Positions 8,938 to 17,154 of a stretch of 64,000 nt of DNA are shown in pieces. Within the stretch, counting starts at the first letter, position 1; each line of letters opens with the position of its first letter. This DNA is from Fulvimarina pelagi HTCC2506. Lineage in GTDB: Bacteria; Pseudomonadota; Alphaproteobacteria; Rhizobiales; Rhizobiaceae. A program made the position numbers and the translations under genes. The stretch spans positions 3,391,191 through 3,455,190 of the forward strand of contig NZ_DS022272.1 of NCBI RefSeq assembly GCF_000153705.1, read 5' to 3'. The notes beneath the pieces were generated by a model. The model saw only the letters and a list, made by a program, of their open reading frames with translations, did not search any database and was not told the origin of the DNA.

Positions 8938-9813
8938 TCAGCCTCGGACCGTCTGGGGGATCAGGCCGGTCGGCCGGAAGCGAATAAGCAGAATGATGGC
9001 GACGAGGAGCAGGATGCGGCCTGTCGTATCGTTGAAGATCATCGACAGCATCGCGCTGGCTTCGCCAATGAGGCCGGATGCGAGCGCGGTTCCGACGAGA
9101 CTTCCCACGCCGCCGACAATGACGACGAGGAAGGCATCGACGACCAGCGTCGTCCCCATGGTGGGCGTCGTCGAAATCAGCGGAGTTACCAGCGCGCCGG
9201 CTATGCCCGCGAGCGCCGCGCCATAGGCGAAGGTGAGCCCGTAGACGCGCTCGGCGCGGATACCGTAGCACTCGGAAATCTCGCGGTTCTGGATGACGGC
9301 GCGCAGCTTGGTGCCGAATTCGGTGCGCGTCAGCAAAAGATACGTGACGAGCAGCATGCCGAGAGAGACGCCCAGGATGAAGAGGCGATAGTTCGAGATG
9401 ACGAGATCGCCGAAGAAGAGATTGCCGTCGAAGATTTCCGGCCGCTGCACGAAGCGCGACTGGCTGCCGATACCGAGCGTGATCGCCTGCTGGAGGACGA
9501 TCCCGACGCCCCATGTCGCCAGGATAGTGTCGAGTGGACGATTGTAGAGACGGCTGACGATGCCCTTCTCGATCAGCCATCCCACCGCCCCGATGGCGAC
9601 GAAGACCAGCGGCAGGCTGATCAGCATTCCGAGCCCGAAAAAGGTCTGCAACGCCCAGGTCGCATAGGCTCCCAGCATCACGAACTCGCCATGGGCGAGG
9701 TTAATGACGCCCATCGAGCCGTAGATGATCGCAAGGCCCGCCGCGATCATCAGTAGGATCGAGGCAGTCGATAGGCCCGCGAAGAGCTGATTGAAGAATA
9801 TCGCCGAATCCAT
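8938..9813 (-). CDS. amide/urea-type ABC importer permease (UrtB/LivH-like)
   Basis: A 291-residue permease with MAAGLAIIYGSMGVINLAHGEF near the N-terminus (split here by the first helix), GIVLQQAIT, and the EAA-like loop TEFGTKLRAVIQNREISECY. These are standard for LivH/UrtB. The ATG at 9813 was chosen because the protein then starts right before the first helix; an upstream GTG at 9852 would add 13 polar residues. It is separated by 122 bp from the binding-protein gene, a common place for differential expression. Confidence 0.92.
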   Translation of the reverse strand: MDSAIFFNQLFAGLSTASILLMIAAGLAIIYGSMGVINLAHGEFVMLGAYATWALQTFFGLGMLISLPLVFVAIGAVGWLIEKGIVSRLYNRPLDTILATWGVGIVLQQAITLGIGSQSRFVQRPEIFDGNLFFGDLVISNYRLFILGVSLGMLLVTYLLLTRTEFGTKLRAVIQNREISECYGIRAERVYGLTFAYGAALAGIAGALVTPLISTTPTMGTTLVVDAFLVVIVGGVGSLVGTALASGLIGEASAMLSMIFNDTTGRILLLVAIILLIRFRPTGLIPQTVRG

Positions 9814-9935
9814 CGGATCATCCGTGTTTGAAGGCTCGGGTTGCGGGCACACCGGCCCCGTGGCGGCGAGAGGCGATCATGCCTCTGCCGCAACGGTTCT
9901 GACGCCGGTCGAAAGCTTGGGTTGGGCGCGGCCCG

Positions 9936-11177
9936 TCAGGCCCGCTTCAGACCCTCTGCCGTGCAGGTCGAGCCTTCATAGGCCCAGTAAGGGACCGGTG
10001 AGACACGATCGTCGGACTGCACCAGAATTTCGGCCTGACCATCGCCGTTCCACTGGGCGATCTTCGGCCAGAGCGAGGTGTGGAGGTTCTCCTCGATCAC
10101 CACCTCGCCCTGCGGCGCGACCACCGAGACGCCGACGGAGGCATCGCGGATTGCCGGCGCGGTGAGTTCCTGATCGCCGAGCTTCTCGACGGCCTTCTTG
10201 AACTGGAAAACCTGGAAATAGGCAGCTTCGCTGACGAAGTGCGTCACCGCGTCGGAGCCGTATTTGTCCTGATAGGCCTTCACGAACGCCTCGTTCTCCG
10301 GCGACTGGTACGACATGAAATAGGGGGCGGACGAGTAGTGCCCGGCTGCGGCATCTCCGCCCATTGCCTGGACTTCGATCTCCGAGCGAGTGAGGCTCGC
10401 GACCGGTGTCTCGGCCGGATCGAACCCGGCGGCGTGGAACTGGCGCTGAAAGGCGACGTCGGAGTCGCCGACGAGCGTGCAGAACACCACATCCGGCTTT
10501 TCGGCGCGAATCCGGTTGATCACCGAAGAGAAGTCCGAATGGCCGAGCGGCACGTATTCTTCATGGACGGCCTCGCCGCCGAGGCGATCCAGCAGGATTT
10601 TGCAGACGTTGTTCTCCTCGCGCGGATAGACGTAGTTGTTGCCGATCAAATAGAAGCGCTTGCCGTGCTTTTCAGCGAGCCAGGGCACGAATTCCTGCTG
10701 CTGCTGGTTCGGTACCGCGCCGCCATACATGACGTTCCGCGAACATTCGCGGCCCTCGTAGAGCGTCGGATACCAATAGAGGTTGTCGCGCTGCTCGACG
10801 ACCGGTAGCACCGCTTGACGGCTTGCCGAGGTGTAGGAGCCGAAGACGGAAATGCACCTGTCGCGGATGACGAGGCGTCGTGCGCGATCGGCATAAGTCG
10901 CCGGGTCGGAGGCGGGGTCCTCGATGATCGGATTGAGCTTGCGTCCGGCGACGCCGCCTTCGTCGTTGATCTGCTCGATCGCCAGCATAGAAGCATCGTG
11001 CAGTGTCTTTTCGACGACCGCCACCGAGCCGGTGAGCGAGAAGAGAAGGCCGACCGGCAAGTCAGCGCCCTGCGCCATCGCCGGCTTTACTGTGCGGAGG
11101 ATGGATGGCGCGAACAATCCCGTAGTCGTCACTGCACCGAGTACGCTTGCATTCTTCAGAAAGGTACGTCGTTTCAA
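9936..11177 (-). CDS. amide-binding periplasmic protein of the importer (FmdD/UrtA-like)
   Basis: A 413-residue exported binding protein. It starts with KRRTFLKNASVLGAVTTTG, a Tat-like signal, with cleavage probably after PAMAQ. The mature part has the same landmarks as AmiC in this operon: INDEGGVAGRKL, GSYTSASRQAVLPV, YPTLYEGRECSRNVMYGGAV and GNNYVYPREE. The family includes the short-chain amide/urea receptor FmdD. The TTG at 11177 is favoured because GGAGG lies 8 bp before it; ATG 11192 lacks a ribosome site. It is the first gene of the operon, 58 bp after the leader terminator. Confidence 0.9.
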   Translation of the reverse strand: MKRRTFLKNASVLGAVTTTGLFAPSILRTVKPAMAQGADLPVGLLFSLTGSVAVVEKTLHDASMLAIEQINDEGGVAGRKLNPIIEDPASDPATYADRARRLVIRDRCISVFGSYTSASRQAVLPVVEQRDNLYWYPTLYEGRECSRNVMYGGAVPNQQQQEFVPWLAEKHGKRFYLIGNNYVYPREENNVCKILLDRLGGEAVHEEYVPLGHSDFSSVINRIRAEKPDVVFCTLVGDSDVAFQRQFHAAGFDPAETPVASLTRSEIEVQAMGGDAAAGHYSSAPYFMSYQSPENEAFVKAYQDKYGSDAVTHFVSEAAYFQVFQFKKAVEKLGDQELTAPAIRDASVGVSVVAPQGEVVIEENLHTSLWPKIAQWNGDGQAEILVQSDDRVSPVPYWAYEGSTCTAEGLKRA

Positions 11178-11234
11178 GACAAAAGCCTCCATCACCGCGA
11201 CGTCGTCGCGCTTGCCAAAGTTTTCGATAGACAC

Positions 11235-11281
11235 AAAAAAACCCCCCAGCGAACTGTCATCTTTGACAGCAGACTGAGGGG
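11235..11281 (-). terminator. leader attenuator (intrinsic terminator) of the amide operon
   Basis: The minus strand reads CCCCTCAG (11281-11274), then 24 nt containing the P2 hairpin, then CTGGGGGG (11249-11242). Seven T residues follow at once (11241-11235). The outer stem is 8 bp with one G-U pair. It lies between the promoter side and the first gene, so it is an attenuator and not an end-of-operon terminator. Confidence 0.85.
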
Positions 11282-11292
11282 CTTCGATGCCC
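11254..11292 (-). promoter_or_regulatory. ANTAR dual-hexaloop RNA element
   Basis: On the minus-strand transcript, hairpin P1 is GGGC-AUCGAA-GCCC (11292-11279) and P2 is CUGUC-AAAGAU-GACAG (11269-11254), with a 9-nt linker. Both hexaloops carry A at position 1 and G at position 4, the published signature of RNA recognised by ANTAR proteins such as AmiR, NasR and EutV. The 3' arm of P1 (GCCC) shares bases with the 5' arm of the terminator, and P2 lies inside it, so the two folds exclude each other. The cognate protein is probably the AmiR encoded at the end of this operon. Confidence 0.88.
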
Positions 11293-11348
11293 GATATAAA
11301 CCGGCGATCACTGTTGATCTTCGGCGTCTTGCGTGAAACTAGACACAA

Positions 11349-12030
11349 CTAAATTTGCAACGCAAGCCCTTTCTGCATTTATTTTGTTCGGCGAGTTTGG
11401 AAAGCTGAAGTCAAGCGTTTCGTCGGTCCACAAATTTCCAACATCATTTTGCTTTTGGTGTTGCGGGCGAGATTTCGGCGTTATCCTTGCATACTTGCGC
11501 TAAGCCGTAAGGCAACTGTCCTTTCTCGCGTTCGAGACATTTAATGGAAGGCGAAGCAGGCGCACTGACCCGCAACTGAATCGATGCGGTGAAGAGCGGC
11601 GAGATGACAGCCATGCGTTCGCCCTTCGATGGGCCGCCCGCATGGCGGTTCTCGAGTTGGCTCATCGTTTAGCTGGAGCATTTTGGTTGATGAAAGCGAG
11701 GGAAGAACGCACGACCTTCGCCATTATGAGGGCGCTGGCATACAAAGTGCGCTGCCAAGTTCTGCAAAAGACGAGCGGAACACAGATCCTAAAAACTAAA
11801 GGCAGGGAAAACAGATGACGATCGAAGACGCTCGGAGAATGGTTTTTCACCGACGGAATCAATTCGTCCGATCAAACTTTTCAAGCCATCGTAGAATGAG
11901 ACTAGTGGTGATCTTCTCGTCAGCGGGCCCCTGTGAGGAGGTGCGCGTTGGCCTGCTCGGGTTCGCAAGCTGGATCTTTTCTTCCAGTCCGCCGTTCAGT
12001 CCGGCAACTCATGCAGATCCGTGAAGGAGT
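11349..12030. other. intergenic region before the DUF2383 gene
   Basis: This stretch should hold the promoter of the amide operon on its left side. CTTGAC at about 11415 on the minus strand is the best -35-like sequence, but no good -10 pairs with it at normal spacing. The remainder has only short unsupported open frames on both strands, and no recognisable gene was found. A clear ribosome site (GAAGGAG) at its right end belongs to the next gene. Confidence 0.4.
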
Positions 12031-12474
12031 ATGCCCGTGACAACTGGACTCTCAACTCTTCAGACACTTACCGATACGGCTGTGGACAGCGCGTTGGGCT
12101 ATGAAGCCGCCGCCGAGAAGGCGAAGAACGCAGGACTGAAACAGACGCTTCGGGATCAGGCCGCAAAGCGCCGGGAAACTATACGGATACTGAACGAGGA
12201 AATCGTTCGACTCGGCGGCGAGCGGCGCGAGAAGGGCAGCACCATGGGTGCCGCACATCGTGCCTTCACCGGCCTCGCCGACGCCTTTCAGGACAGCAAC
12301 AAGGCGGCCGTCGAGCGAGTGGAAGAAGGCGAAGACTACATCGAGAAGAAGTTTCGCGAAGCCCTCGACGGTGCCGACTTCACGCCGGAGACGCGGTCGG
12401 TCGTTCAGCGCGCCCATACCGAGATCAGCGCCGGCGAGCGGCTCACCGACAGGCTGGAAGATCAGTTCGACTGA
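12031..12474 (+). CDS. DUF2383 ferritin-like four-helix protein
   Basis: A 147-residue all-alpha, strongly charged soluble protein of the PA2169/DUF2383 type. It has long heptad-like helices, the early SALGYEAAAEKA and RRETIRILNEEIVRLGG segments, and a second pair with GEDYIEKKFREAL. Such proteins have a ferritin-like four-helix fold and are often stress-induced; no enzymatic role is established. The start ATG at 12031 has GAAGGAG 4 bp upstream. It stands alone, and is related in type to the ferritin-like gene at 60230-60679. Confidence 0.85.
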   Translation: MPVTTGLSTLQTLTDTAVDSALGYEAAAEKAKNAGLKQTLRDQAAKRRETIRILNEEIVRLGGERREKGSTMGAAHRAFTGLADAFQDSNKAAVERVEEGEDYIEKKFREALDGADFTPETRSVVQRAHTEISAGERLTDRLEDQFD

Positions 12475-12477
12475 CAC

Positions 12478-13207
12478 CTTTGCTGTTCACGGCGGGGGAA
12501 ACATCGCGTTCCTCCGCCGAAGCACGACGTCCAGCTCTGAGGATTAGAGGCAATGGACGGACGTAGAGAGGTTGTCCAAGCTCCGGTATTCGAGATCGAA
12601 GACAATGTGCCAGTCATTCGGCTGGGCAGCCGTTAGCTCGAAAGCGTCGGAGACGCGCCACAAAGTCAGGACGCTCTTGGTGACGTCCAGCGGCGTGTAT
12701 GAAACAGCTGACCTCTCCGTCCTGGTTCAGTATCAGTGAATAAAGCGGCGTCCGGTAGCGCTACTGAAAGCCGCCTCTTTCGTCCGACAGACGCGGGATG
12801 TCGTACTGAACCACATTCATCTCATGCGTCCCACGGGGTCGTCGGGAAATATTGGAGCGTGACCTCGATCGGCCCAAGTTCGACTGTACCCGCCTCGTCG
12901 GTTTTCTGGGAAACCTATTGAGGATCCGTCGACCGACGATCCACTATCGCGTCCGGTCGGTCGTCCGCAGATAGAAATCGCCAGCAGCGACGATCGCCAG
13001 ATCGGCATTCAGGACGAGATGTGCCCGGAGAGATCCGGCGCAAATCTTGGCGAGATCCAAGTGCCGCAGGGAATGGGGCATATTCGATACTGATCGTATC
13101 GCTCAGACTAAGGCAGGCTGGGCTATCTCGCTACAACCTCTATCGAACTCGGACAACGCTCATGATTGGTGATGATGAATTTGGGCGGTTATCGCCGGAC
13201 AGTTGCT
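12478..13207. other. gene-poor region with unassignable coding scraps
   Basis: No complete gene was found. On the minus strand, about 12836-12925 reads a plausible protein end (VELGPIEVTLQYFPTTPWDA and stop). Another minus-strand stretch, about 12545-12700, also looks protein-like (LTLWRVSDAFELTAAQPNDW). Both are closed on the 5' side by stops and I cannot assign either to a family. They may be relics of deleted genes. Confidence 0.35.
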
Positions 13208-13519
13208 TCAAAACCGCTCGGCGCGCAGAACTTTGACATCACTCACGCTGATCACTCCGATATGCCGCTCGACCACTAAGTACACCGCTTCCAGCAATGG
13301 TTCGAGTTTTTCGGGCCTTATCAGGCAGACTACCTGCACCATTCCCGTTCCACGGCTGATCTGACCTTCGCGGCTCCAGGTCCCCGATCGTCCCGAGCCA
13401 CCGAGAACCGGTAAGACTGACCACCCCGTCACATCGGCTGATTGCAGAGCTTCCGTCAGACGTCGGAGCATCACGGTCTCGATCATAATCTCGACCCGCT
13501 TGGCTTCGTGCTTTTGCAT
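13208..13519 (-). CDS. PII-like protein, SbtB type
   Basis: A 103-residue PII-like protein. It has the ferredoxin-like pattern EIMIETVMLRRLTEALQSADVTGWSVLPVLGGSG (split by short turns), a T-loop-like Gly/Ser stretch, and MVQVVCLIRPEKLEPLLEAV before a C-terminal strand. It lies 1 bp after the SbtA-like transporter gene, the arrangement of SbtA-SbtB, where the PII-like partner binds adenine nucleotides and inhibits the transporter. The residue set resembles stand-alone PII-like proteins and lacks the classic GlnB uridylylation tyrosine motif. Confidence 0.8.
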   Translation of the reverse strand: MQKHEAKRVEIMIETVMLRRLTEALQSADVTGWSVLPVLGGSGRSGTWSREGQISRGTGMVQVVCLIRPEKLEPLLEAVYLVVERHIGVISVSDVKVLRAERF

Positions 13520-13520
13520 A

Positions 13521-14486
13521 TCAGGCTCCAGTCAGCATTTGAGCGACTGCTAGGTAGATCGGCAGTCCAAGAACCAAATTGAACGGGAAGGTCACAGCAA
13601 GCGACAAGGTCAAGTAGATCGAAGGGTTGGCCTGGGGCACCGCGACGCGCATCGCCGCAGGTACAGCGATGTATGAAGCGGAAGCGGACAGTGTCATAAG
13701 GAGCATTGTGCCGCCGGTCGAAAGCCCGACGAGAAGCGCTGCCAAGAGGCCCGCAGATGCTCCGAGCAGCGGCATCACGAATCCAAAGACGACCGCGCCG
13801 CGATCAAGCACATTTGCCTGACGAAGGCCTCGTCCCGCAATCAGGCCCATGTCCAGAAGGAATATGCAGAGTACACCTTGGAAGGGTGAGACAATGAAGG
13901 ATTCGATCTTGGCGAGCCCTTCCGGACCCGTTGCCATGCCGATCACGAATGAGCCGAGCAGGAGGACGATGGATCCATTCAGGAGAATTTCTCTCCAGAG
14001 ATCGGAATTCATCTCGGCGTTGTCGGAACCGCGGGAGATCAGCCAAAGTGCCGATAGAATCGCCGGTGCTTCCATGGCAGCTGCTACGGCCACCATGTAG
14101 CTTTCGGAGGCAACTCCCGCATCGCTTAGAACCGATGTTGCCGCAACGAAGGTCACGATCGAAATCGATCCGTAATGCCCGGCAACTGCTGCGGCGTCGA
14201 TGCGGGACATCCCCGACAGAACGCGTAGAAGCGAAAAGGCTAAGAGTGGAAGGACAAAAGAAAGGATGATACCCGCGCCGAGACTCAGCCCAAGAGTGAG
14301 ATCGATGCCATGCGAGGCAAGGCTCGCGCCGCCCTTGAATCCGATCGCGAACAGCAGGTAGATCGAAATTCCTTTGGCCACGGCTTCGGGCACCGAGAGA
14401 TCTGATCTCGCCAATGCCGCTGCCATTCCGAGAACAAACGACAGCACGATGGGCGACAGCAAGTTCGCGATTGCCAAGTCGAGCAA
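13521..14486 (-). CDS. SbtA-family sodium-dependent bicarbonate transporter
   Basis: A roughly 321-residue protein with ten hydrophobic helices in two repeats. SPIVLSFVLGMAAALARSDL starts the first and LNGSIVLLLGSFVIGMATG the second. Also seen are GFKGGASLASHG and AGHYGSISIVTF, both SbtA-like (DUF897). In cyanobacteria SbtA imports bicarbonate with sodium. The start is uncertain: TTG at 14486 gives the family N-terminus, while the frame stays open to 14585, adding a Cys-rich stretch unlike the family. It is co-transcribed with the PII-like gene. Confidence 0.82.
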   Translation of the reverse strand: MLDLAIANLLSPIVLSFVLGMAAALARSDLSVPEAVAKGISIYLLFAIGFKGGASLASHGIDLTLGLSLGAGIILSFVLPLLAFSLLRVLSGMSRIDAAAVAGHYGSISIVTFVAATSVLSDAGVASESYMVAVAAAMEAPAILSALWLISRGSDNAEMNSDLWREILLNGSIVLLLGSFVIGMATGPEGLAKIESFIVSPFQGVLCIFLLDMGLIAGRGLRQANVLDRGAVVFGFVMPLLGASAGLLAALLVGLSTGGTMLLMTLSASASYIAVPAAMRVAVPQANPSIYLTLSLAVTFPFNLVLGLPIYLAVAQMLTGA

Positions 14487-14883
14487 CTGACCGATCCGGG
14501 TTGTTGGAAATTGGTGCCCGTTACGACACTTTAAATCGCACAGCAATATCCTTGCACATTCGATACCAAGGATCGCCTCGCACAATCGGCAGCCGAATAA
14601 GCTCGCTCTCAGAATTCCAGTTTGCTTAGAGTCGGGGTTCTAGCGAGACGTGTGTCCGAACGAAGACCTGGGTACTCGCAGACAACGCGCAGGCCAATCG
14701 TTTCGCATTCGCCCGCGCCCAAACGGCAGCTACTCGCGGGCCATGCCGAAAGGCTGTCCGTCGGCTATCTGCCCGTCCGATCGTCGCTGGGATTTTCCAT
14801 TTTTCCCTTTCGGCCATTCCGGCCGAAGGAGAAGGATAATGGAACATTCCCAGTATGATCCGGCGGGCATGGCTTGTTGAGCA

Positions 14884-15400
14884 TGTATGCTCGATGGCCA
14901 ATTGGTGCGAAGCGAGCCCTGAAGCCGCAACAGGTTTGGGCGATCCGCTTCTGGCTGGATCGCGTACAACGGATCCGCGACCGTGCGATCTTCGATCTTG
15001 CCATCGATAGCAAACTTCGCGAATGCGTTGTGGTGGAGGTCAAGATCGGCGATCTAACGTCGGGTGACCGGATCCGGACGCGAGCGATCGTCGTACAGCG
15101 AAAAACAAAACGGCCTGCCCAGTTCGAACTGCTTGAGCCGGCACGGTCAAGTCTGCTCGTCTGGCTTGAACTGCGAGGCGGAATGATCGACGGATATGCA
15201 TTCCCGAGCCGAATTGATGCGACAGACCACATCAGCACCCGTCAATATGCACGCCTGGTAGATAAACGGGCGACCGCGATCGGTTTGCGGAGGTAAAATT
15301 ACGGGACGCATTCGCTGCGTAGGACGAAGGCGTCTCATCTACGAAGCGACTGGCAATCTGCGAGCGGTTCAGATCCTTCTTGGTCATACGAAGATAGAGA
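14884..15400 (+). pseudogene. broken tyrosine recombinase (phage-type integrase)
   Basis: The frame from about 14884 reads an integrase catalytic domain: RVQRIRDRAIFDLAIDSKLR, then VKIGDL, then VVQRKTKRPAQFELLEPARS, then FPSRIDATDHISTRQYARLV. It is interrupted by TAA after GLRR at about 15296. The next motif THSLRRTKAS continues right after this stop, and IYEATGNLRAVQILLGHTKI follows in another frame. The H-x-x-R and LGH boxes are thus recognisable, but the C-terminal tyrosine is absent. The 3' end abuts IS3 sequence at about 15400. Confidence 0.8.
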
Positions 15401-15404
15401 GTAA

Positions 15405-15990
15405 CCTTGCAGCTGAAAATCTATCCCCTTGAAAGGCTTGTGAATTCGCTTCGGGTTCACGGCCCATTACTCACGCCGCAGCAGAACGTGAACACGGCGA
15501 TAGCCCTATCGGACATGTGTCCCTATGATTTCCTTGATCCGTTTGCTCAGGGCAGCCTGATCGTCGCGCCGAGCCTCGTAGGCGTAGAGTGAACGACCGA
15601 CCTCCATGGCGAAGCAGGCGCGTCCGATAGTTACCTTCCAAATCTCCCGGACCTCGTCCACCAATTGGCAACGACGCGCACGCTTCAGTTTTACGGCAAC
15701 ACTCTCGAAACGGAGGCGCTGCGTGGCCTCAATTTGATAGCACATCCTTAAGAGTCGCCGCATCCGGTGAGAGATCCGCGACTAGCCGCTTTAATCTCGT
15801 GTTCTCCTCCTCCGCCTGCCACAGCTTTCTCACTTCTGAGAACATCGTGCCCCGTAGCGCTTGCGCCAATTGGAGCAGGTCGCGTCCGATCTCGGCCTTC
15901 CGGCAGACCTCAGCAATGGCAGTGCCCCTGTCGGCATCCTTCAAAACAAAGGTGATCTGCGCTTCGGTGTACTTCGACTGCTACACGGAA
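15405..15990 (-). mobile_element. IS3-family insertion sequence remnant (OrfA and OrfB)
   Basis: The minus strand reads OrfA from about 15985 (SKYTEAQITFVLKDADRGTA, AIAEVCRKAEIG, EEENTRLKRLVADLSPD). It is followed by the start of OrfB (VKLKRARRCQLVDEVREIWK, EVGRSLYAYEARRDDQAALS, GYRRVHVLLRRE, VNPKRIHKPFK). Frames shift several times, the OrfA start codon is lost, and the DDE core of OrfB is missing. Only the first third of an IS3-type transposase remains, ending near the integrase remnant. It cannot be active by itself. Confidence 0.85.
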
Positions 15991-16236
15991 TCCCTCGTCA
16001 GAATTACGGGATCATAATTGGAAAACTCCAGCTCAGAACGGTCCAATTCCAGCGATGTACGGCACTTGTTCATCAGCCGATAAGCACTCAATTGAAGGTG
16101 CTACAAGCGGCGGAAGGCTTCTTGGAATCGCATCAAAAAATGCCCAGACCCTTGGATCCTCTGGTTCGTAGATAGCCAGCTTAGACTAAAGCCATTAACC
16201 GCACCTCTATTTTCAGTCTCCGCGGGAGAGCAGATA

Positions 16237-16809
16237 GTGAAACAGAGCATCGACGAGAGCATAGGCGCCAAACTGCGTCAGCTGAGGCGAATACACGGAT
16301 TTTCTCTGAAGCAGCTCGCGACGCCCGTCGGTTGTTCTGAAAGTATGCTGTCGAAGATAGAGACTGCCAAGGTCCGTCCGACGATGACTATGCTCCGCAA
16401 ACTTGCGGACGAGCTCCATGTCAACATCGCATTCTTCTTTGAGACATATTCAAAGCCAGAGGACGTCGTTCATCGGCAAGGTGAGCGACCGATCCTTAAT
16501 GTCGGAGCGGCGTCTGAGGAGGTTGCGATCCGGCTTGAGCGTCTGCCGCCCATGTCGAGACAGAGCCTGCTGGAAGCTAATATTCACATCGTCGAGCCTG
16601 GAGGATCGACGGAGGGAGCCTTCAGTCACGTGGGCGAGGAGATGGGCTTTGTTCTAGAAGGCGAGCTCACCATTACAGTCGCAGACGAAACCTACCGACT
16701 TCGAACCGGCGATTCATTCGCTTTTTCTTCAACGCTTCTGCACTCCTACAAAAACGAGGGCGACCGCGTCGCGCGCATCCTGTGGGTTAACACTCCGCCG
16801 AGCTTCTGA
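16237..16809 (+). CDS. XRE-family regulator with C-terminal cupin domain
   Basis: A 190-residue regulator. The HTH domain is at about 8-62 (GAKLRQLRRIHGFSLKQLAT, SESMLSKIETAKVRPTMTML) and a small-molecule-sensing cupin at about 105-185 (VEPGGSTEGAFSHVGEEMGF, VLEGELTI, GDSFAFSS.LHSY). The GTG start at 16237 has GGGAG 8 bp upstream. It is transcribed in the same direction as the nitrilase-ABC-amidase operon that begins 346 bp downstream, and is its probable regulator. A perfect palindrome at 17063-17079 is a candidate binding site. Confidence 0.9.
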   Translation: MKQSIDESIGAKLRQLRRIHGFSLKQLATPVGCSESMLSKIETAKVRPTMTMLRKLADELHVNIAFFFETYSKPEDVVHRQGERPILNVGAASEEVAIRLERLPPMSRQSLLEANIHIVEPGGSTEGAFSHVGEEMGFVLEGELTITVADETYRLRTGDSFAFSSTLLHSYKNEGDRVARILWVNTPPSF

Positions 16810-17062
16810 ACGGCTTCGATCGAAGGGCGATTTTTAGTCTTTCCCGTAGCGGAGCGGCGAACAGACGAGCGAAACCGTCGCATCTTTTCGCGACTGAGGT
16901 TGGAAGCTCACTGATCGCGAGGAGCTTGCCACACTGTCAACATTTCGCGGCCCCGTCGCGATGAGTTCGCTTACGAACTTCTTCGAACGCGGTCAAAAGC
17001 TCGGCAGATCGCGAGCCAAAGCGCCATAAATTTATGCAAGTCTAAAAAAAATGCAAAAACTC

Positions 17063-17079
17063 ATTCAAGTGACTTGAAT
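17063..17079. promoter_or_regulatory. 17-bp perfect palindrome, candidate operator
   Basis: ATTCAAGT-G-ACTTGAAT has 8-bp perfect arms around a central G. It lies 76 bp before the nitrilase ATG, in an AT-rich stretch unlike its surroundings. Its position suits an operator of the neighbouring XRE-cupin regulator, but that link is inferred. Confidence 0.6.
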
Positions 17080-17154
17080 AGCGCCTCCGTTTCCGTCAGT
17101 CTCTTCCGCACCGGCGCTAAAAAGCCGAACGCAATAATCGGGAATGAAGCACCT

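Noticed and set aside
11306-11319. GATC-AACAGT-GATC hairpin as the P1 element of the ANTAR leader
   Set aside because: Its hexaloop lacks G at position 4 and it lies 36 nt from P2. The hairpin at 11279-11292 has the right loop and a 9-nt linker.
11375-11400. Sigma-54 promoter for the amide operon
   Set aside because: GG and GC elements near GGGCTTGCGTTGC are spaced 8-9 bp instead of 10, so the -24/-12 pattern is not met.
11444-11665. Small minus-strand ORF upstream of the amide operon
   Set aside because: No ribosome site, no family pattern and no conserved-looking segment.
12834-12925. Minus-strand fragment ending PTTPWDA as a named gene
   Set aside because: Protein-like, but short, closed upstream by a stop, and not assignable to any family.
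14804-14828. Hairpin TTCGGCC-ATTCC-GGCCGAA as a terminator
   Set aside because: No T-run in either direction at the right place and no gene ends here.
14839-14880. 13-codon ORF with a strong ribosome site (GAAGGAGAAGG) before the integrase remnant
   Set aside because: Too short to support as a gene; it may be the truncated start of a lost gene.
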